A stretch of DNA of 64,000 bases from the NCBI GenBank assembly GCA_963971225.1, contig OZ020269.1:23204084-23268083 (forward strand). Reading direction: 5' to 3'. Shown piece by piece: positions 25,403 to 38,000 of this stretch; positions within the stretch are counted from its first letter, which is position 1; each line of letters begins with the position of its first letter. This stretch comes from Melieria omissa. Taxonomy: Eukaryota > Arthropoda > Insecta > Diptera > Ulidiidae. Both the position numbers and the translations under genes were made by a program. The notes under the pieces are model-generated. The model searched no databases and was not told the origin of the DNA. It saw only the letters and a program-made list of their open reading frames with translations.

Positions 25403-25643
25403 TATGTACAGCAGTCACATTGAATCGCTGCGTTTTATTAGTAAAGAAATACGCACGAATTGTTTGTACCCTAAAAGTATGCTATGTGTGCTACAGTTTC
25501 CGCTTTCCAGATTGGTTTCCTTCTCAGTTTGATCCCCTTTGGTTGATGCCAACTTTTGGCCTTTGAAAACTTTATGTCGGACTAGATACACTCGTAGATA
25601 TATAATCCGACACGCCAGTGAGATGGATTACATACTCCAAAAC
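25403..25643. other. Short unassigned gap
   Basis: Nothing recognisable between the two mobile elements. Confidence 0.4.
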
Positions 25644-27414
25644 CAGGGGCGGATTCAGAAAAATATTTCAGGGGGTTTGAAAAAATAATCTATATATATA
25701 AAAATGAATCGTGGTCCATTCGACTGCGTATCACTCGAGAACGGCTGGACCAACTTGGATACTTCCTTTGGCGGGTTTGTTCGAAATTGTTACGTGAAGG
25801 TTTATAAAAAAAGAAAAGTCGGGAAAACGGGGCGTGGCGCCACCAGAATACATTTTTAGACAATAAACTTGGAACCATAAGTCACACATCAATTAAATTT
25901 AGTTCACACTTACTATTTAATCATGTCCTTCGACCGACGGAATGGGGTGGGTATTGGACAAGGGGGTGTGGCACCGCCCATACAACTCAAATCTTTAAAG
26001 TGGAATAGCTTCGAAATTGTAAGTCGCACAGCATTGAAATTTGGGGTACCGTCGTTTCATAGATGTGTCATTCCACTGTTAAAATTTTATGGGCGTTGAA
26101 CAAGGGGCGTGGCACATTTTTTATGCAGCAGAACTGTAAGTCCTACATCAATGAAACTTGGTATGAACCTACCAGTTAATCATATCTTTCAATAGAGGGA
26201 ATGGGGTGTTGGTCAAGGAGCGTGGCACATTTTTTATGCTGACAGTTATGCAGTACACACACACATCAGTGAAACTTGGTACGAACTTTCCACTTAGTAG
26301 CACAATTCGACTAGAAGAAAGTTGTGAGAACTGGACAAGAGGGTGTGGTACCGCCTCCATTTTTATATACACAGATTGTTTGCCCTAATTGACTGACTGA
26401 TTGATTGATTGATTCATCATCGCTCAGACCAAACCGCTGAAGCTACGAACAGAAAATTTGAACTGTAGATACATTTTGAAAAATGAACCTCCGCTAAGAC
26501 TCTAAATCTCTACTCTAAACCAAAAATAATTCGACACGTATTTTATAATTTTTCGAAAATCAAAATTTCACTGGACCAATAATGGGTTAAGATTTGTTTA
26601 AGGGTAGACTCGAAAAAAACATGAACCGATAGGCTTATTGACTTCAAAAATTGTAAAAATACTTGAAATAAAAAAATTATACACGCGTTTCTCATTATTT
26701 TCAAAATCGACATCTAACTGGATCATCGACGGGTTAAAAGTATGTATGAAGAAACAATTTTTTTGGCCTTTTAACTTCAAACTTGGTGAAAGTACTTTAA
26801 ATGTAAAATAACTCGATACGTGTTTTTCATTTTTTCCAAATATTAAAATCGGACGGGGTCAACGACCGGTTAAAAGTTTGTATGGCGAAACTGTAAAAAA
26901 AAATGAATTAACGGGCCCACTGACTTCAAACTTTGTGAAAGTACTCTGAGTGAGAAATAATTTGACACGTGTTTTTCACTTTTTTTGAAAATCAACATGT
27001 AACGGGGTCAACAATGGGTTAACAGTTTGCATGGAAACACGATTTATTGGTCCTTTTGACTTCAAACTTGGACAAAAAGCATTTAAATCGGGAAATAATT
27101 ACAATGTTTCTTTCATATTTTTGAAAATCGAAATCTACCGTGGTAAAGTAAGGGTTAAGATTTTGTTTAGAGTAAACGTGAAAACTCATGATTTAAAGGG
27201 CCTTTTGACTTCACAATTTTTAGACCCACTTGGCATCAAAGATAATAGACATATGTTTTTATTTAAATCAAAATGGGTTCAACCATGCGTTCAAAATATG
27301 TATCGGGTGAAAGAAGAGAGCTTGCGTGCGAAGCCGCGGGGCCCAGCTAGTTCTTTTATATTTATCCTAATATTTCGGGGGTTTCAACCCCGAACCCCCC
27401 TGAGTCCGCCACTG
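25644..27414. mobile_element. hAT-type MITE split by a Helitron
   Basis: The outer ends are CAGGGGCGGATTCAG (from 25644) and CTGAGTCCGCCACTG (to 27414), inverted repeats of the same type as the MITE at 12984-13141. Flanks TCCAAAAC and TCCAAAAA agree at seven of eight positions, consistent with an 8-bp hAT duplication. Without the Helitron the element is about 109 bp. The order of events is therefore hAT MITE first, Helitron second. Confidence 0.75.
25689..27350 (+). mobile_element. Non-autonomous Helitron
   Basis: The 5' end reads TCTATATATATAAAAATGAA, the typical insect Helitron start, followed soon by the word AACGGCTGGACC. The 3' end reads GCGAAGCCGCGGGGCCCAGC then CTAG, with a GC-rich palindromic segment just before CTAG. 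It sits between A (25688) and T (27351) without target duplication, as Helitrons do. The 1662 bp contain no Rep/helicase ORF. The interior is made of two sets of diverged tandem units. Termini, insertion site and lack of duplication make the class assignment firm. Confidence 0.85.
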
Positions 27415-29070
27415 TCCAAAAAATTTCAAATGAGTAAAATTATGAGACGCACTTTGATTGTTTTAGCTACTAAATTTTACTTTTATTTATTGTAGTTTTT
27501 TCTTGTTTTTGCTTATTAACAGAATTTAAAATGTATCTCTGCTTTTTTCCTAATTTTTGTGACCTACTACATTTGCTTAAGTTTTTTTTATTAGTCTATG
27601 CAAACATTTTCGGAAATTCTCAAATGTTGCCAATTTTCACAATTGCTTCAATTTATTTTAAATCAATCAAGATTTTATTTTATTTTAATGAAACTAACGT
27701 GCTGAACAGCAAAAGCTCGTCTGCAGCAAAAGCAAAATCGAACAAAAATAAGTACAGATTTTTGGCTTTGCGTAATGCACACAAAAGCAATGCAAGCAGC
27801 ACTTAAGCGACGCTTTACGTACATTTAAGTTAAACAGCCATATAAAGCTTTTACATTTTCCAAATGATAAAATGGTTTGACTTAAGAATTTAATTACAGC
27901 TATTAATAAATGATGTCCGCAGCGTTTCCAGCGATTTTCGCATAATTCCTTCGTTCTTTTCATTTGATTGTTGAGGTAGAATTTTAAGAATTCGTGGCCA
28001 AAATTTTAATAAATTTTACAATTTTATATGAGAAACTTTTACAGTCACAGTTTGCATTGAAAACTTCAAAAACAACAAAAAATTGATTACGAATTCTGGC
28101 TTTGTGTCGGTTTTGTTTAAAATTAATTTGGTTTTTACATTAAAACAAAATCTTCCAGCATCGAGAAACAATTTAACAATTTCAAAAAATTCAATTACAA
28201 AAAATTTGTTTACAAGTACAAAAAAAAGAAATACAATTCAACTACGGCTGCTGCACACATTCAGCTGACATCTGTTAACACATTAAGACTTAAAGATAAA
28301 GCTAGCCCTTGGCATGACCATTAAGCATCAGTGGCATATTCGATACTCCGTTTGTTTGTTTTACTTTTTTCGCATTGATGGTGGTGCCTGGGTCTACAAC
28401 AGACAGAGAGAGATAACAAAGAAATTAAATTTAAATCAAACCTCACCCTACGACAGACGGAGAGAGAAGAAAGAAATCAAATTGAAATGAAGCGTAGCCG
28501 TAAATAAATGATATTTGAAGACAACAGAAAATGACGAGCTGCTGGTAGAGATGTGCTTAAGACCAGCTTGGCATAGCAGTGCCATATATTTATATATATA
28601 ATGGTATACTTTTAAATCTCGATTAACTTCAAAGTCATCTCTTCAACTCTCTTCTTCAACATCTGTGATAATTACAAGCACGTGACTAATAATGAAAATA
28701 CTAATGTTTACGTTCTTGAGCCTCCCGCGTGCGCTGTGAGCAAAACCGTCAGCCACTATATACAATTTAATTTATGCTAGGAACTTTACAAAGCTGTGGC
28801 CCGCGCATTAACAAACAACAAAATTTACACGCTCACACCTCGACTTGTAACATTATAAGTTTTGCTACGCTCAATTTAGAGCGGTTTACAATTTGGTTCA
28901 CAGCGCCCCAACTCGGTTCAACTCTGCTCACGTCTCTTTACGTTTCAACTAATAACATGTTTGATTTTGTTGCATTTTCCTAAATTATTACAAACATGCG
29001 ACCAAGTCATTGACGCAACTACTGTACAGAGCATTAATTTACAGCAAGCCATAAACACATTCTGTGCACT
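27415..29070. other. Intergenic gap and Ttd14 3' flank
   Basis: No gene is seen between the repeat block and the Ttd14 stop codon. The part next to 29070 should include the Ttd14 3' UTR. An AATAAA on the minus strand is not evident close to the stop, so the mRNA end is uncertain. Confidence 0.45.
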
Positions 29071-32000
29071 TTAATCACTGTCCATGGCGGCACCGTTTGT
29101 CTTTTCCTTACCGGACAGCGAATGACAGAACTTCTTGGACGTGCTCCAGTCCTCGACCAGCGACAGATTGAACATGGAGAATGCCGGATCGCCGGTCACC
29201 TCCTTGGCGATGTTCAAAAACTTTGGCATACAGTTCTTGAGCGCCTCCCCCGAAAGCGAGGAATACGTCTCCAGCAGTATGAGCCCCTTGCAGCTGTAAA
29301 TAACAAATAATAATTTAAATCAAAATATCCCATCAAAAAACAGGAATGAGCACTCACCGTGGATGACTGGGCTCCCTGTAGATATCCAATTGGAAATATT
29401 GATTGTTAATGAGGAAGCAGCGACGCTTCTTGTAAATAGTAAAGTGGGCATCGTCGCGCTGCGCCAACAGGTTCATGTAGTCGCGGTGCGTCAGTTGTGT
29501 TTTCACCTCGATGCGCGACTGGCCGTGCACGTTGGGACGGCGTAGCGTATGTATGTAGCTCCAGTGATTCTTTTGGCCACGCTTGCGCAAACGTGCTTGT
29601 ACTTTCGGTCCGGAGGATTGCAGATAATGATGCACAACATCAAAGTCTTGAAACGGTGGAAATTCGGAAACGGGCGGCAGGCTCGACACTATCAAAATCA
29701 CAATCAATGTGGATTAAAGCAAAGCTGCACAAAACAAACGAAAAATCAAGTGCTTACCCAAAAATTTGAGTTTTCGAGAGGTGGCAAGCAACCGATCGCC
29801 AATGTCAATGCCCAATTTCTGGCACACCGACTCGATCATGCGATTCATTTTGGTTTCAAAATTTGTCGAATTATCAATGACATCGAAATAGGGATGACCC
29901 ACCCAGGCGGCAGCCGATTTATAGTCCAGCTCACGTGCCAATTCCACGCCCTCGGAGCGACAAGCGTGATCCTGCAAGAGGTGTACAATAAAATAAAAAA
30001 ATTAGAAATGTTTCTATAATGAAAATGAAATGAAATGTTTCATAGTGAAATTAATATTGATTTCACTATAATGAAAATATAATGTTTCAGAGACATATTA
30101 TGCTATGATTTCAATCCAAGGAGAATGGGGTCATAATACAAAAAACAAGATAGTTCCGCTTTTGAAGTTTGTTATTGTTACTGATCTCACAATCATGAGA
30201 GATCAAACGTAATTCAATCCTGATGAAATTATAGAGGTTAACTGACTATTGACCGTTTGTGTTTGACACAGCTTTATATAAAAATTGCATTAAAAGGTAA
30301 TAAGAAAAGGGAACTAACTCTTCCTTTTCCACAAGAAAGCATTAACAATTGAAAAAATCAACAAAAGAATGATCGATCCAGCGAATTTCATTCGCTCCAT
30401 AAAAGAAAAGGCGTAACCAATTAATTTGTGTGTAAAAAAACAAGCAAATGCTCAGCAAACGAACATAATTCTACAACGAACACCGAATGAATTTCACGAT
30501 TGTAACTTTCATCATCAGTTTCTCCTCTTCTTTTTCTCTACTCGTCCAGCATGACTTCATATTAGGGTTCAATATGGCTACCGAACTACAGTGAAGCAGT
30601 GGAACTACCTTCATTTTTTGTATCATGGCCTAACTTAATGCTGCAGAAAAAGGCTTGAATTTTGCACGAGCTTTGTTAGGTAATGGCAGGAGTTGGTTTT
30701 GGAATTTTGCAAATTTACCTGAAAAAGCCTTTTCAATTTCTTTCAGTTGTAAAATTTAATTCAATGCTGATTAATATTAATTATTCAACAATTTTGTGTT
30801 AACAGAAAAGTGTTGACATTTGAAAAAGCAGTGGCTCTAGCCTACTCAGCGCTACATTTCATGATTTTAATTAAGCTTACAGCCAATGCTTAGCTTGTGT
30901 CGATCTTATATAATTATTTGAATTTTGACATCGATATTTGAGCTGATTTTTAACACGCAGAGGTGCCAGGAGAGAACTAGTCAAGCACACATTAACATTT
31001 TTTTATATTCTTTAAATTTTAACAAATATTTCAATCAAAAACTTAGTGATAGAAGAATGCTAAACAACTGCACTTCAGTCATTACTTTTTTTCATACGAT
31101 TAGATTAGAGCGAAATGAAGTACAGGAGAGCCAAAATTCAACCAGTTGATTTCTATCTGTGCGTGAAGTTGCATCGACATCGATATTTGAGCTGATTTTT
31201 AACACGCAGCGGTGCCAGGAGAGAACTAGTCAAGCACACATTAACATTTTTTTATATTCTTTAAATTTAAACAATTATTTCAATCAAAAACTTAGTGATA
31301 GAAGAATGCTAAACAACTGCACTTCAGTCATTACTTTTTTCATACGCTTAGATTAGATCGAAACGATGTACAGGAGAGCCAAAATTCAAACAGTTGATTT
31401 CTATCTGTGCGTGAAGTTGCACACTTAAGCAAAAGCAAAACGAAAAATAACACAATTGAAACACATTAAAACTCAGTGTTGAGCTTACTTCGGTGGTGTA
31501 GAAGTCCTCGGCGCCATTTGCAGCTGACACCAAATGCAAAATCTGATTGTAACGATTATCGCGCAACTCAATGGGATTCCAGTTGTTCGTTGACATCATT
31601 TTCTCCCACTTTTCTTTGGATATATCTGCAAGGTAAGTGCGATTAGTACTAATTTCAATGCAACAAATTCAATCTCAACATACAAGCACTGGCATCCATA
31701 ACGCCACGATCGCAGATAATGAGACAATTGCGCGTACTCGAAGTGCCCAACTCGAAATAGGTATTCTCGATCTGTATCATGGTGCGTATCAGATTCTCCT
31801 GAAATTTAAAAGCTGTGCAAAAAGACAAAATCAACATTTAATATACATATTATTTTGCATAAAAACACTGACAAACAATTGCAAGCACTTTTACAATTGC
31901 GTTATGAAATTATTGCAAGCCAATCCAAAACGAGCACATCATGACGCATGGCCTCATAAAAAAATATATGTTGCCAGTTACTCATGATACAAAAATATAT

Positions 32001-35000
32001 TTTTGTATCATGCAGTTACTGATACTTGTCGATTCTCTGATAAGTAGGGAATTACCCGAATTTTTGTTTTGGCGAAACTAAAACACATAAAGAAAGAACG
32101 AGAACGGAAGTTGACTAACTAAGGGACATTGCAATGACAAGAAAAAAAATTGATTATGTGAAAACCGATCTATGCCACTCGATTTGTTTAACATCTTGCA
32201 GGTGTTTGAAAATTTCAAGAAGTTTTCTTTCATAGATTTTTTTCTCGGGCAAATGTGCATTTACAATTATTGCAAACAATCCGCCGATCATCTTTGATTA
32301 CTTTAAGGTTTAAATTGATTTCAATGTTATGCGATACACAATCTGACGAAGCTTAGATGCCAACAGGGATTGAGTGAGAATTTTATGCATTTTTTAGAAG
32401 TGCGATTCGCATTTCATTCAAACGAAACTGTTATACTGCTTTTAGAAAGTAGTCTGCAACTAAACTTAACTCTGCTACAGTGAAAAATTTAATAAAACGC
32501 AGGTGGGCATTTATTCATACAATTCGTATAAAAATACAACTGAGATTGATTCAACCAGTGCCACGTTTCACCTGAATAGCTACAAACTACAAAAACTAAA
32601 CTAAACTACAAACTAAAAAACAAAAAACAATTTGTTCACTCTCACTAAAGTATGCAACACTTTTGGCACAAAACGCACACATGTATAAAAAAAAATTTTA
32701 TATTTGAATCAACCGCTGCTGTTGCCATTCCATTGGGTTCAAACCCAACCCACAACTGATTCGTTTTGAATACTTTAGAAATTAAACTAAAAACAAATAA
32801 ATTGTTTTCTAAGGGAATATTTTCGTTTTTGAATTCATTTATCTTTTGGCAGAAATGAAGTTACTTTTAGAATTTAAATTTTTTCTTTTGACTTTCAACT
32901 TTTTGAGACTTTTTCGAATGGACTTTTCTACATATTCGAAAAAATGCATTCAATCTTAGGCCATTATCGGAATTCAATAAATTTGAATACTTTTGACATG
33001 AATCGTAAAACAATGAAATTGTTTTCTGGGGAAATATTTTCGTTTTTGAATTCATTTATCTTTTTGCAGAAATGAAGTTACTTTTAAAATTTAATATTTT
33101 TTCTTTTGATTTTTAACTTTGTCTGCCTTTGTTTTTCTAACTTTATTTGACTTTTTCGAATGGACTTTTCTACATATTAGAAAAATGATAAATTTGTATA
33201 CTTTTGAGATGAAACTAAAAACAATGAAATTGTTTTCTGAGGAAATATTTTGGTTTTTGAATCCATTTATCTTTTTGCAGAAATGAAGTTACTTTTAAAA
33301 TTTAATATTTTTTTCTTTTGATTTTTTACTTTGTCTGCCTTTGTTTTTCTAACTTTATTTGACTTTTTCGAATGGACTTTTCTACATATTAGAAACAATG
33401 CATTCAATCTTAACTCATTATCGGAATTAAATAAATTTGCATGAAATAATGAAATCGATTTCTCTCTTTTTAAAGGAAAGTTTAAATAAGTTATTTATAT
33501 TTGTTGTACCTAGCTAAATATTTATATTTTTTTTACTAATTTAAAGTGTTTAGTTTGTATGAATAAATAAAAAAATCTCCCATTTACTTATGACATGACC
33601 ATCGGTCTTGGGACTATTCTCCAATTTTTAGTAGAAAGGAGCACGAAAGATTATTTGGTCGATTTGCATTATAACCCAAAGAACATCCACCTATCTATTT
33701 GACTATCGAATACCAACGAACCACGAGCTTCACTGACTAGAGATGTCACCCGAATTAACGCAGACATTTCGTTCTACAGAGACAAAATTAACGTTTTAGA
33801 CGCAGTCGGTATCTGCGTTGGAAGGTCAAGGAAGCCTCAACATCTATTGAGGTAATAAAGTGAAAACACTTAGAGAGAAATTTTGCAGTGGACCATAACT
33901 CGGTAACGGTCGATTTAGCAATCAAAGTCTGGTCAAGCGCATTTCCTTAATTTCCGCATTTTCTTCCGCTGCCATAAAAAGTGCAGCTCGAAGCCGACCA
34001 CTGTGGCGACAGGTATTTCCAGCACATTAAAACGCAACTCGCATTTCAACAGTGCAATAAACAAATGCAACCAAACTGTTTATGTCACTTGTCGACTTTT
34101 AGCCATAATTTCAGTTTGTTTGCTTTGCCAACTGTAGCAAATGCCGCGCATGAGATGGGTGCATGCGCATCAATCGATTTCAAAAAATTATAGTGGCATT
34201 TATTGCAGTGCGCCCAAGCAGTTGGCAAGTAGGAAGCGTCGTATTGGTGGCGGCAGCACACGTGGGAAATCACCTTAGTGGGATGTGCCTTGGTGGCAAT
34301 TTTCGCAATAATCTAATTAGAGGAATAACAAAAGCAATGACTTATGCAATCAATTGCGCAATTGGCGCGCCGCTGTCATTGCTGTAGTAGAATTTGAAAG
34401 ATTTACAAAATCGGCATGACTCACGAGTGTGAAATTAAATATTTATACAGCACTGAACGAATGACGAACGCTGCAGTAACCACAAGAATTGGTGACCAGT
34501 GGGGGACCCAATGGGCGACAGAGCGAACGAAAGGCGCAAACATTTACTTTGCTGGAGCCAATATGAAAATAAGCATAGACGAATGAGAAATTGTGTCAAA
34601 ATTAAATCCAATACTTATTCATGTTGATGGCGTACTTTACAAAAACAAACGAATCGAATCCAATCATGGCGTTCTGTTGAATTCAGCATTCAGCTGAATT
34701 TGATGCGAAAATAATATGCAAATTTGTATACAAACAAACGAGTTCTATTTACACAAAATAAATAAATTAAATTAAATGAAATTAATTTGTAAATATTGGC
34801 TGTTATTACTGTGGACAAGCTCACAAGCAAATTATGAATGCAAGTCGAAAATTGAACGCTGCCAGCTTGTCTGGCAAGCACAACAAATTAGGGAGGGAAT
34901 TATGAGGTCAGTAGGAAGGAGCAATGGAATTACTGAGAAGATTAAATTCAAGATTAGAAGACAATTTGAAGGCTAGAGATCATAGTAAATCGCTGTTCTA

Positions 35001-38000
35001 AAAAAATATATTCAATGAGACACGAGCAGTGGGGGTTTCCTGCTAAACTTTAAAGCGTTCACTATCTAAGCTTACACAGAAAATTATAATATAATTTCTA
35101 TCTCATATATCTCGCATATAAGTAATTCATTAGCGCATCAATAAATGTGCGATGCTATTACTTGACACATTCAAAAATAGAAATATCTTGACAAAGAAAC
35201 TGCTTATTAGATGAGTTGTGGTGGTCCACAAACCATCAGAAGTGAACGGTTGAAGAATGAAAGGGAGCCATTGCCAAATATATTATTTTTATGAGATATT
35301 TTTGTACTTGAAAACTCTCTTTTAGCCATTAAATGTGTGAGTTATTTTCTTGTTTGTTTAATAAATATAGTTTTCTATTTTTAACCAAAAAAGAAACACA
35401 TTTGGAAAATACTGATTACTAGCAAAAAAAAACTTTGGTTTGGTGGGGTGCGGTTTGATTCCAAGTTATGTACATCTAGTAAGTAGTAAAAGTAAAGTAA
35501 AGTAAAGTAAGTAGTAAAAATAAACTTATTATTTTTGTAAATTATTATTTTTGTATTCGTTGTAAAGTGCGATCGGATTACACTAAATGTCGTTAGAAAC
35601 ATAAGATTTCGTACTAAAAGAACTTCTCAGACAGTTTCATGATTGTTTGACTCAGTTTTGATAAAATATGGACATTAATAAAAAGAAAATAGGCCACATT
35701 TTGCAGTAAAACTTAAATTTTGCAGTACAGTAAGACACCTTCTCATACAGTTTGATGATTGCTTGACTCAGTTTTGATGAAAGATGAGCATCATCAAAGA
35801 AAAAATACGCCATAATTTACAGTTTCCTTCGATAAAAATGAAAACCACAGTCAGGCGGCTGAATATGTGAGTAGTTGCTTATAGACCTCCCACTGCAACA
35901 ATCAATCACACAAAGTTTTCCATTCGTCGACTTCTTCAGGCCTCACTCTGAAAGGCTAAATGTCCAAAATGTTGATAAAACCATGAAAATCGATGAGTCC
36001 AATTCTCACGTAAGTACTATTTAGATTGCCCAGAAGCTGAGCATTCTATATAAAATCGTTTGGAACAATTGTAATAAGGCTGCAAACAAAAAGAAGCTCG
36101 ATGTATGGGTGACACATGAGTAAACACAAAAATTACCTCATGGACCGAATTTGAATCTGTGAATCGCTGCTGAATCGCAACCGAACTTTCTTATTTGAAA
36201 AGTGAAACAGTGGATCTCTTAGAACAAAACCATAGACGAACGTGCAAACGGTGGCCAAGCCAGGATTAACATTCAAAAGGTTTTGATGTGTATTTAGTAC
36301 AGCGGTCGGCAAAGCTTACTCTTATGAGCTCTCAATCAGCCGTTGTTCAGGTATATTTAATACAGTGGAGAGAAATTTCACTGCGCTCACTAACACCATC
36401 TCATTGTCAATTTTGCCGACCGATTTAGTAAGATTGGCAGGGAATCGTCGACTGTGAGCTGCTCCCATAAGGCTTAACTTTTGATTCGGATCTGTACTGT
36501 CAGCAATTGAACGATCTGAATATAGCAATCTCTCAGAAGCAAACAGCTTTGGACCATACGGAAGCAATTATGTTCCATAAAAAAGACGCCAGCCCACACA
36601 AAATGCTTAGAGAGTTTTGTTGAGAGGTTCTTATGCATTTATCTTATACTTCCAAGTGGCATCAGTCACTTGGTGCCTCTTATTTCTGTCAATTACGAAC
36701 GATTTTGCTTTGAAAATTTGCCTAAAGAGAAACTTGTGAAGATCGACTGTTCCAGTTTCTAGGATTCCTATGAAAGTGACATAATACAATTAGCTTCAAA
36801 ATCACAACATGTTATCGAACAAAAAGATGCATATTTGACCTAAATCGGATCATTCCAACTATGCTAAATAAAGCCTTCAACTTCATGCAAAAATAATGTG
36901 TTTCTTTTTGCTACACCTTAAATATTTTACTCCGACCTATGCATTCGAGGGTTAAGTTATTAAAGTTTTCCTTATTACATGAACACAAATAGGTTCTTAG
37001 ACTCAATAAGTAATATAATTATTTGAATTAAATAAAAGTATGAACTAGCGCGCTCATAGTTCTCATGAAAAAGAATAACTTTATTGCCAACTTTCATTTC
37101 ATAAATAAAATAAACAATCACTATGTTCATGTCTCGTTAAATATTCTTCTGAGTCAACGGTACTTTGCTCAAATATCTTAATTTCGATTACAATTCTATT
37201 AATAATTCAATAAAAGTTAGAGAAACCCCCCAGCCAAGCAACTAGTCATTCAAATTTTACTTGCTGTAAATTCGTCATAACATGACAACAACAAACCAAA
37301 TACTCACAGCTACAAAAACACGTTCTGCCCCCCACTCACTCACTCACTCTCACATACCTTAGTTCTTCTATACCTCTCATGCAATACGCGTTTCCTTAGC
37401 TACTGTAATCATCGATCTTTCGCACTCGACATGCGGCCACACGCAACGCAAAGCACTCGATGCGTCAGCCGAAAAGTCTGTCGACACGGTGTGTAGTACA
37501 CATAGTTTGCATATATACAAAATTATAAAATCGTGGATGGATCGCAGCGACCCAGCAAGTGGAACATTTGCCGTCCCAACGCCCACACACCCTTTATTTC
37601 GATTATTTTATACTAAACTGTGGTGCGAGTTTTTTTTGTTGAATTTATTTGCCGCTCCCTCATTTGCAAAACAATAACATTTAAATGTTGTTCGCTCTGG
37701 TTCGATGCTGTTTTTCGCGCTGTATGCGGAAAATTGAAAATGTTAATATTTTTGTTATTCTCAATTTCAGCAACACACCGCCTGACCGTTGCTAGCGTTT
37801 TACGTAAGCGAGCATGTGCTAAAATGCAAAAAACGTGTACGACGCGCTATCGCCTACATTCATGTAGACTAATGTCGAAACACCTTGTAGAACAGATTTT
37901 TAGCTTTACTAAATCTTTCATTACATGAAGCAAGTAAGTAATAACGAGTGCAAATATTTCCTATTGGAATATTTTGTATTCCATTCTATCAACTCCAATC

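Noticed and set aside
35461..35520. Short AAGTA repeat resembling a CRISPR-like or satellite array
   Set aside because: Only a few imperfect AAAGTA/AGTAAAGT words; simple sequence in a eukaryotic intron.
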